Origin: Combretum micranthum
Lineage: Eukaryota; Streptophyta; Magnoliopsida; Myrtales; Combretaceae
Direction: 5' to 3'
DNA length: 64,000 nt
NCBI GenBank assembly: GCA_024138025.1
Contig: JAMXBD010000397.1
Coordinates: 868,001 to 932,000 of the forward strand
Part shown: piece after piece, positions 56,601-64,000 of the stretch
How positions within the stretch are numbered: the first letter of the stretch is position 1
Layout of the letters: every line of letters begins with the position of its first letter
Made by a program: the position numbers and the translations under genes
The notes under the pieces: model-generated
Told to the model about the DNA's origin: nothing
Databases searched by the model: none
What the model saw: only the letters and a program-made list of their open reading frames with translations

Positions 56601-59600
56601 TGTCACGCCCCGTAGGGTATCCTAAACGTAACAGCCCGCCACATACTAAGTAAGACTCTCGAGTTCTCTACCCGAGCCCTTCGGGAGTCTTTAGATGTAA
56701 AGCGTTCCTTTACGACGATAGAATACTTGACAAATGGAGTTAAACAGTTTAGCGTGGCATTCAATAGCCATAGATAATAAATCAAAACGCATAATTATAG
56801 TTTACAAAATCTAAGGGGCATTCCCCCGCAAAATAATAACAAGTCCATTACAGTCATCCAGAGTCCTTAGTTTCCAATGGAAGTCTATACAAAAAGAAAT
56901 GGATTAAACTTCTACGGGAAACTCCTATCTCCGGTACCTGCTGTGGCTTACCTCGGCCTAAGCCATATAAACTCGTGCTGATAGATAGAAACTATGGGGG
57001 CGTAAGCTAACTAGCTTAGTGAGTAATAACTTCCATAACACAATTAAATACAATCATTCAACAAGTGATTATTCAAGCAAGTGTATGCACCTACAAATGT
57101 GATCAACAAACATATGACCAACCGGAAATCATATGTGGATGGACTTACGCCCTCCATCCCGGGTTAGCAGATTAACGAATCCTGCGGTACGACGCCGTTT
57201 AAGCTCACAGTCAACTAACAATATTTCGTTTTATGGATCATGATTAACCAACATATTCGTTTTATGGATCACGATTTAACCAACATATTCGTTTTATGGA
57301 TCACGAAAAACCAACCAATGCGAATGCTCCAACCCCATCGTGATATGAATGAATTCAATTTACAATTGAAGTCGAATATTCATTAATTCAATTCTTTTAG
57401 GTGACCAACAATATTCACAGACATTCATAAGTATACTAACAATCATCAATAGCTTAACACCCGGTTTCGATATTCCTTAAGTTCCATTTCACATATCAGC
57501 AGTAAACAACATATAATTCCCATATACCCCATCATGCATATACAATTTCTCTTTATCTTTGCCTACACCACTAGTGCCACTACATTACAATCACATTCAT
57601 TAATTGAGAGTGGAAGTAAAACTCACTCGGCCATTGGACGCCAATCTTCCTAGTAGTAGTAGTCGGGAGGTAGAGTGTCGTCCTGCTCGGGATCACCTAC
57701 CAAGCAAGAATAATCCTAATGAGACTCCATTATGTAACTAAATCAAGCTATACATCTAAACTATATGGATTCGGATTTCTCGCTATTTGCGGAAGTTCCG
57801 ACTTAAAACGGCCATAACTTGGTCATTTTAACTCGGAATTTCAAATTTTATATCGATCTCTATCTACTTCGAAAGATCTATCTATTTCTAATATTAATCC
57901 AAGTTTTGAAAATAGTAAGGTCATATAACAGTGGGATCAGATCTGTTCGCAAATGTTCCAATCTCAAAAATTTGTTTTGCTTTTGATAAGAAGTGTTCCT
58001 AGTTGATGATTCATGCATGAATGATATGGGAATGAATTACTAATATGAATGCCATGTGATGAATTAATATATATGGCATAATAATTTTTGTGATAATAAA
58101 CTCTTATGAACTCTTAAGTGTTGGAAAATTCCATAAAGATTATTTCTAAGAAGCTATTTTTCCACATTATACTCCTTAGGGTTTCCTTGACTTTTAATCT
58201 TGTAATCCACTTATTATTTAACTAAAAATAAGTTCTTAAAGTCTATAATAATCATGGCCTTCATTCATGCATAAAATTCCCATTTTTCATTTGGTAAACA
58301 TGTCTTTGAACAAGCTTTTTGTAAAAATCCGAATTTTCTAAATTTCATTTTCTTGCATATTTCTTAAGGGAAAACTTGTCTAATGCATTAAAAATTGAAG
58401 CTCCAATATATATATTATCTAAGGACTTCATTTAGCTTATAAAACATCCAATTTAACTTAAATACCAAGTGTTCTTGTAGGCATGAACCTAAGTTACGAA
58501 TTTTAACTATTGATCAACATTCCAACATTTCTCATTCTAACTCCACCACTTGTTTTACATTCCATGCCTAAACTCATAAACTTATAAAAATCATTCCTTC
58601 AATATACCTATTACACATACCCTCATTTTTCTTATGAAACATGAGTTTAGAATTGATTTTGGGGGTTTTTAAGGTAGGGTTTCACTTTCATCCGAATTTC
58701 CAACATTTCATATTTAACAAAACCTTTCCTTTTTCAATATTCTTGCTTCCCATATGTGAAGATCTACTATCTAACTTCTCTATACATGAACAAGACTACA
58801 TTTTTATGATCATTAAAGCATATAAAACAAAATAACCCTATGATCATGCATGTACATGAAATGTGGTTGTCTAAACTTTAGATCTACTATATAAATGCAT
58901 GAATCATGGATCTCATGGCATGAACAACAATATATGTGCAAGATCTCTACTTTACATGCATGGACAAGTGGATATTCCAACAAAAACTCATTCAAAGGCT
59001 AGATCCACTTCTTGAGATGGCTTGAGATTCTTGTAGTAGTGTTTTCATATCCCTTGCTCATGCTCATTGGGATTTTGATGAGAAAACACACAAGAATGAT
59101 CTTGCCATAACAAGATTTAGGATGAACAAAGCCTAAAATCAACCTACCAATGGAGTCTTAGTGGAAAAGAGAAGAAAGCAAGTTGAAGTTGTGAGAGGGA
59201 GAGGGAGGGGAGTTCACGGCACTAAAGGGGAGAAGAAAGGGTTTTTTCTCTTTTACAAAATTTGAAACAAGAAGAATGAGGAGAGAGAGAGAAAATATGT
59301 ATATATATGAAGTAATTTAGGGTTTAACTAATTAAATTGAAGTAAAAATAATTGAATTGAGGGGAAACAAAGGGGGGGGTGGTGCCGGCCACACTTCTGT
59401 GTGTGTGTGTGTGCTTTTTAAAAATTTGATATTTGTAATTTAGTAAATTAAATGTAATAAATGTGATAATTATTTAAGAGACAAAATTTCTTGGAAAAGA
59501 AAATTGAAATGAGTAGTTGTAAGGATGTAAGAATAGAGTATGGGTAGTGTGTAGTATAGGTTGTACTTGTGAATAGTAGACAAGACATCTACTTTACCGG

Positions 59601-59993
59601 TTGTTTCGAAAACACGGGAAAAGCTATAACTGTAATTTTTATAGCTCGGAATTACGAAATTGATATTTTTGGAATCCTTATAAAATTACGGTTCTAATGA
59701 ATATTTCGGAATATTTTTCTAAATCCGTGGCCTAGGGCACGCTTTTCCGTAATTGAGCTCGGAAAGGCCCGGAATTGAAAAATTCCCGAATTTAAAACTT
59801 TCAAAGGTTTAGAATGTACTTTTAAACAATAATTCACATTCCTTTACTTCGTAATATTTATTTTATTGTAAAACCGAAAAAAAGCCGGATTTAGGGTTCT
59901 TAGGCTTCACTCACTAGACCCAAACTGGACCGGATTAGGGTTTCGATTCCAACTCCCGGGGTTTCTTGACTACTAAGTATACCAGGGTTTACA
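56601..59993 (-). repeat. 5' LTR of element E (3.39 kb, intact)
   Basis: From TGTCACGCCCCGTAGGG to AGGGTTTACA at 59993, followed by the target duplication TTAAC. Signals in sense order: U3 block (about 59640-59770), GC box with eight G (59372-59379) and GGTGCCGGCC, TATATATA near 59299-59308, donor-like CATTG|GTAGGT (59148/59147), conserved 100-bp block (about 57800-57895), acceptor-like GGTAG|GTGA (57697/57696), hairpins 57111-57159 and minisatellite about 57220-57315. It is the best reference for this LTR family. Confidence 0.96.
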
Positions 59994-59998
59994 TTAAC

Positions 59999-60031
59999 TC
60001 TTCACTATGTTTAATGGATTCTGGTGCGTAC
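59999..60031 (-). pseudogene. Gag fragment of element D beyond element E
   Basis: The sense strand here encodes the YAPES-like stretch of the capsid (Tyr-Ala-Pro-Glu-Ser, then KHSEE) that continues into 39195 once E is removed. At about 60030 it stops abruptly and is joined to the sequence that normally flanks a 5' LTR (TTAAAC), so the gag N-terminus, leader and primer site are deleted. Confidence 0.8.
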
Positions 60032-60037
60032 TTAAAC

Positions 60038-60555
60038 CGTCACTCCCCAATGGGTACCCTAAACGTAACAGCCGCCGTACGCAATATTAAAACTTAAGAA
60101 TGACTACCTCAGTCACTCGAAAGCTTCCATATCAGTACAAGCCGTATATTCACATCAAAGGGAGACCGGTGGAGTAATACATTTTAAGATATTAGCAGCG
60201 GAACGTGCAAAATAATACTTAATATATTTCATCGAAATATAAAGTCTTCCAACTTCTAAGGGGCATCCCCTCAATAACAACAACATGGTTCTACTAAAGA
60301 TAAAATAACTAAAGCTAGAAGATTTTAGAAGAAATCTACTCTAAGACTTCAAAGCAGAATTCCTCTAAAAGCTTCCCAAAATAAGGATTCTACCTGGGTG
60401 ATCAAGATAGTCTCAGGTGCAAAATGATAATCCTGCAATATCAAAAGTCTATAGGAGTATAAGCATAACTAGCTTAGTGAGATACTCCTTATGCAAAAGT
60501 ACTCATAACAGGTAATCAACCAAGTTTATTAATCAAGCATATGAAATGCAACAAC
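60038..60555 (-). repeat. 5' LTR of element D, partial
   Basis: The LTR starts CGTCACTCCCC (two changes from TGTCACGCCCC), then follows the element A family (compare 9874-10400) up to the GCAACAA just before hairpin one. LTR F is inserted there. More base changes than in other copies fit D being the oldest layer. Confidence 0.85.
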
Positions 60556-63401
60556 CGTAAACCTAGGTATTCTTAGTAGTCAAGTAAACTCCAGGAACCG
60601 AAAAGCGAAACCCTAAATCGGTCTAGTTTAAGCTTAGTGAAAGAAGCTTAGAAACCTAGATCCGGTTTTCCTTCGGCTTCATAACAAAAGAAGTTTTATA
60701 AAATATATTAATGTGAATTATTGTTTTAAAGTATATTTTAAACCTTAGAAAGTTTTAATTTTTGGAAAATTTTCTATTCCAGGCCTTCCCGAGCTCCATT
60801 ACAGAAAAACGAGCCCTGGGACTAGAAACTTAGAAAAATATTCCGGAATATTCATTAGAACCAAAATTTTATAAGGATTTCAAAAATATAAATTTTATAA
60901 TTTTCCGGGCTATAAAAATTACAATTATAGCCTTTTTCCGGTATTTTCTTTGTTACCGGTAAAGTAGATGTCTTGTCTACTATTTACCACTATTCGCAAG
61001 TACAACCTACACTACACACTACCCATACCCTATTCTTACATCCTTACAACTACTCATTATATTTTCTTTTCCAAGAAAATTTTGTTTCCTACTTAATTAT
61101 TACATTTATTACATTTTATTACTTAAATTACAAATTCAACAAAATTCAAATCTCTCCCTCTCTCTCCTCCTAGTGTGGCCGGCGCACCCCCTCCCCCTTT
61201 TCCCTCTATTTGTTTTATTTTTACTTCTTTTTAATACAATTAAACATAATTCACTTAATATATAAACTCATTTTCACTCTTTCAAAAATTTCTAAAAGAG
61301 AAAAACTCTCTCTATTTCTCCTCCTTGTGCCGTGACACTCCTCCACACACACACACACACTCACTCACAAGTCCATTTTTTCTTCATTTCTTCTTCAAAT
61401 CTTCTTTTAGGTGATGATTTCTAACCTTACTACTATATAATCTTGTAATGGAAAGACTATTCTTGTGTGTTTTCCACTTTAAATCCCAATGAGCAAATGC
61501 TAGGGATAGGAACACTAATACATGAATATCAAGCCATCACAAGAAGTAGATCTTGTGTTTAATAAGCTTTTGTTGAATTATTATTATGTTCATGCATATA
61601 AAAGTAGAGATCTTGCATGAAAAATATATGTTTATGTCTTTAAACTCATTTTCATGCACTATAAGTTGAAGATCTAGTGTTTAGACATTTATGTTTTTCT
61701 TGACATTCATGTTCATATGAATATTTTGTGTTTTTATGCATTAATGATCATAAAAGCTTAGTTTTGTATATATGAATATAAGACAAGGAACTTGAAAAGA
61801 AAAGGTATTTGTTAGAAATGTTTAAGGGAAAATTCGTTTTTCATACGAACTTCAAGACCTATTTTAAAAACCATTGAAACCACTTTGAAACTTATATTTT
61901 GCATGAAAAATGAAAGGTATAAGTAATAAGTATCTCTAAGTAATGATTTTTACAAGTTGAAATGAGTTTAGACATGAGTAATGTGTAAAACAAGTAGTGG
62001 AATTAAGATGAAAAATTTTGAGTTAGTGTTCAATTTGTTAAATTCGTAATGTGAGATGGTGCCTATATAAACACCTAGTATTCAAGCTCAAATTTCATGT
62101 TTTATGTGTTAAATGAAGTCCTTAAGTAATAGATATAGTAAAGCTTTAAATTTTGATGCATTAAACAAGTTTTCTCATTTTGAGAAAAGCTTATTTAAAA
62201 ATATACTTGCAAAGTGAAAAATGTAAATTTTTATGTAGAAATGAAGGTCTTTGATAGTACTGATGATGAAGACTCATTCTTATTTAGATAACAAGAAATT
62301 TCTAAGAATGAAATCCTAAAATACTAATGAGATGCCAAATTGGAAGAGTTGGATTTTTAAGAAGTAACTATTATGGAATCTTGTAAGAATTAGGAGTTCT
62401 TAGAGTTTCATTATCAAAAATCATTAAGATCATGCACATATTGAACTCATCACATGTTATTCATATTAGGAACTTATTCATATTTTATATACACATGAAT
62501 CATCAACTAAACACATTTTGATCAAGTGCAAAAACAATTTTTCGGAAATGGAAAAGTTACAGAACAGATCTGATCCCTCTGTTCTATGACCTAAATGTTT
62601 TTAAAACTTGGAATTATATTAGAAATAGATAGATCTTTCAAAGTAGATAGAAATCGATATAAAATTTGCGAAATTCCGAGTTAAAATGACCAAGTTATGG
62701 CCGTTTTAAGTTGGAACTTCTACAAATAGCGAGAATCACGATTTCGTTTAGTTTAGATACATAGTTTGAATTAGTTAAATGATGAAATTCTCATTAGGTT
62801 ATTCTTATTTGGTAGGTGATCCCGAGAATGACGATATCCTACCACCTGATTACAATTACTAAGAGACCGGCGTATCTAACCGAGTGAGTATTACTTCCAA
62901 TTTCAATTATTGCTTGTATTTGTAATGATAGTTGCACTAATTACTTAGCAAAGACAAAAATGAATATGCATGATAGGGTTATTTGGGAATTATAATTGTC
63001 TTCTGTTGATATGTGAAGATGAATTTAAAGAATATTGAAGCCGGGTGATAATTCATTGCTTGTATAGAGAGGAGCTAGAATTCATTATTTGCAAGTATTG
63101 CTTGGTCACCTAAAAGAATTGAATTAATCAATTGTTAGATCTCAATTATAAACTTAAACTCATTCATATCACGATGGAGAAGGAGCATTAGTATTTTTTG
63201 GTTTTCCGTGATCCATAAAAAGAATATGTTGGTTAATCGTGATCCATAAAATGAATCTATTGGTTAATTGTGATCCATAAAAAGAATTATTGTTTAGTTG
63301 ACCGTGAGCTTAAACGGCGTCGTACCGCAGGATTCGTTAATCTGCTAACCCGGGATGGAGGGCTCAAGTCCATCCACATATGATTTCTGGCTGGTCATAT
63401 G
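60556..63401 (+). repeat. LTR F, plus orientation, cut by element G
   Basis: It starts CGTAAACC (TGTAAACC with one change) and follows the sense strand of the E-type LTR. Signals: U3 block (about 60800-60960), GC box GGCCGGCGC (about 61178), TATATAAA (61259-61266), donor-like TTTAG|GTGATG (61410/61411), conserved 100-bp block (about 62620-62720), acceptor-like GGTAG (ends 62815), 33-bp minisatellite (63205-63300), double hairpin 63353-63401. The last base of hairpin one is the insertion point of G. Whether F is a solo LTR or part of a full element lies outside the window. Confidence 0.85.
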
Positions 63402-64000
63402 TGTAAACCGCCAAAAATTTCATAATTCTTAAAAATAATCTTAGAAACCTAATATCAAAATACAAATCCCGAAAATTAACTTAAGATAAATACCCAATTC
63501 TAGGCCGAGTCAAAACACTGGAAACGAAAACCTAAAAATCGAATCAAGTTAAAACTTAGTTCCCAATAAAGATAAAGAACGAGCTTTCTGGATCTTGAGA
63601 AAATGAGAACCCTTGAAACAAAATATAAAATCCAACTACCGGTATAATCAACGTCCGAATGCCAATTAAATAATCTACCCAATTCCTAAAACACGAATCG
63701 AAACGATAGATCCAAATACCGCTTAACAATGAAAGGATAAAATCCTAAATCCTTCGGTAAAATTTTAGAATCACAAATTCCAAATTTTCACCAAAAGTCA
63801 AACTGGGTCAACTCATAACCCTATACTCGGTTAAACTATCCCGAGAACTAAAAACTATTAAATAATCACAAATAAAATAAGATAAAACATAGATGTAAAA
63901 CTAAAAATATAAAACGATCAAAACTCGAAAATTATACGATCTTACGAATATCCCGACGAAAACAGAAGTCAAATTGGAACCCTAAGGACAACAAAACCCA
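63402..64000 (+). repeat. Start of LTR G
   Basis: It begins TGTAAACCGCCAAAAATTTC and resembles the first 600 bases of the B and C type LTRs (33657 and 21487 onward) at low identity. It continues past the window end. The five bases before it, ATATG, would be the target duplication. Confidence 0.75.

Overview
This is plant nuclear DNA made almost entirely of nested Ty3/gypsy LTR retrotransposons. The polyproteins run Gag, protease, reverse transcriptase, RNase H, integrase and then a C-terminal chromodomain. That order, with a tRNA-iMet type primer site (TGGTATCAGAGC) and very long LTRs (about 3.4-4.8 kb), points to a chromovirus, probably the Tekay/Del clade. I see no host gene, tRNA, rRNA or CRISPR. 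AT-rich, gene-free, densely nested sequence suggests pericentromeric or other heterochromatin of a large-genome seed plant; the species cannot be read from the window.

Layout, oldest to youngest. Element D (minus strand) is the base layer. In the window it is a broken gag (38536-39195 plus 59999-60031) and a partial 5' LTR (60038-60555). Its pol and 3' LTR would lie left of the window. Element B (plus strand, non-autonomous, gag-only) is inserted in D: 5' LTR 13981-30211 (interrupted), internal region 30212-33656, 3' LTR 33657-38446. B's 5' LTR was hit by element A (minus; left end to 13980) and by solo LTR C (17948-29584). A carries a solo LTR in its gag (4532-8112). C carries two solo LTRs (17955-21481 and 23383-27095). 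Element E (minus, 39196-59993, TSD TTAAC) is a full-length chromovirus inserted in D's gag. Its 3' LTR contains a solo LTR (39357-46569), which itself contains another (40777-44469). At the right edge D's 5' LTR is broken by the start of plus-strand LTR F (60556), and F by the start of G (63402). Most layers have recognisable 5-bp target duplications.

The coding regions of A and E are the usual chromovirus set, broken by many small frameshifts, some of which may be assembly error. E also has an extra, degraded sense-strand reading frame between primer site and gag (about 55348-56450). B keeps two partial gag derivatives and no pol.

The most interesting signal is in the LTRs. Across diverged families each LTR keeps (i) a TATA-like box, (ii) a donor-like AG|GTRA motif about 150-190 nt downstream, (iii) an acceptor-like pyrimidine tract plus YAG|G about 1.1-1.2 kb before the LTR 3' end, and (iv) a pair of adjacent hairpins about 530-610 nt before the LTR 3' end whose stems change in a compensatory way between families. 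Together these suggest that the very long LTR holds a short first exon, a 1.4-2 kb leader intron and a structured second leader exon. That reading is inference and needs RNA evidence.
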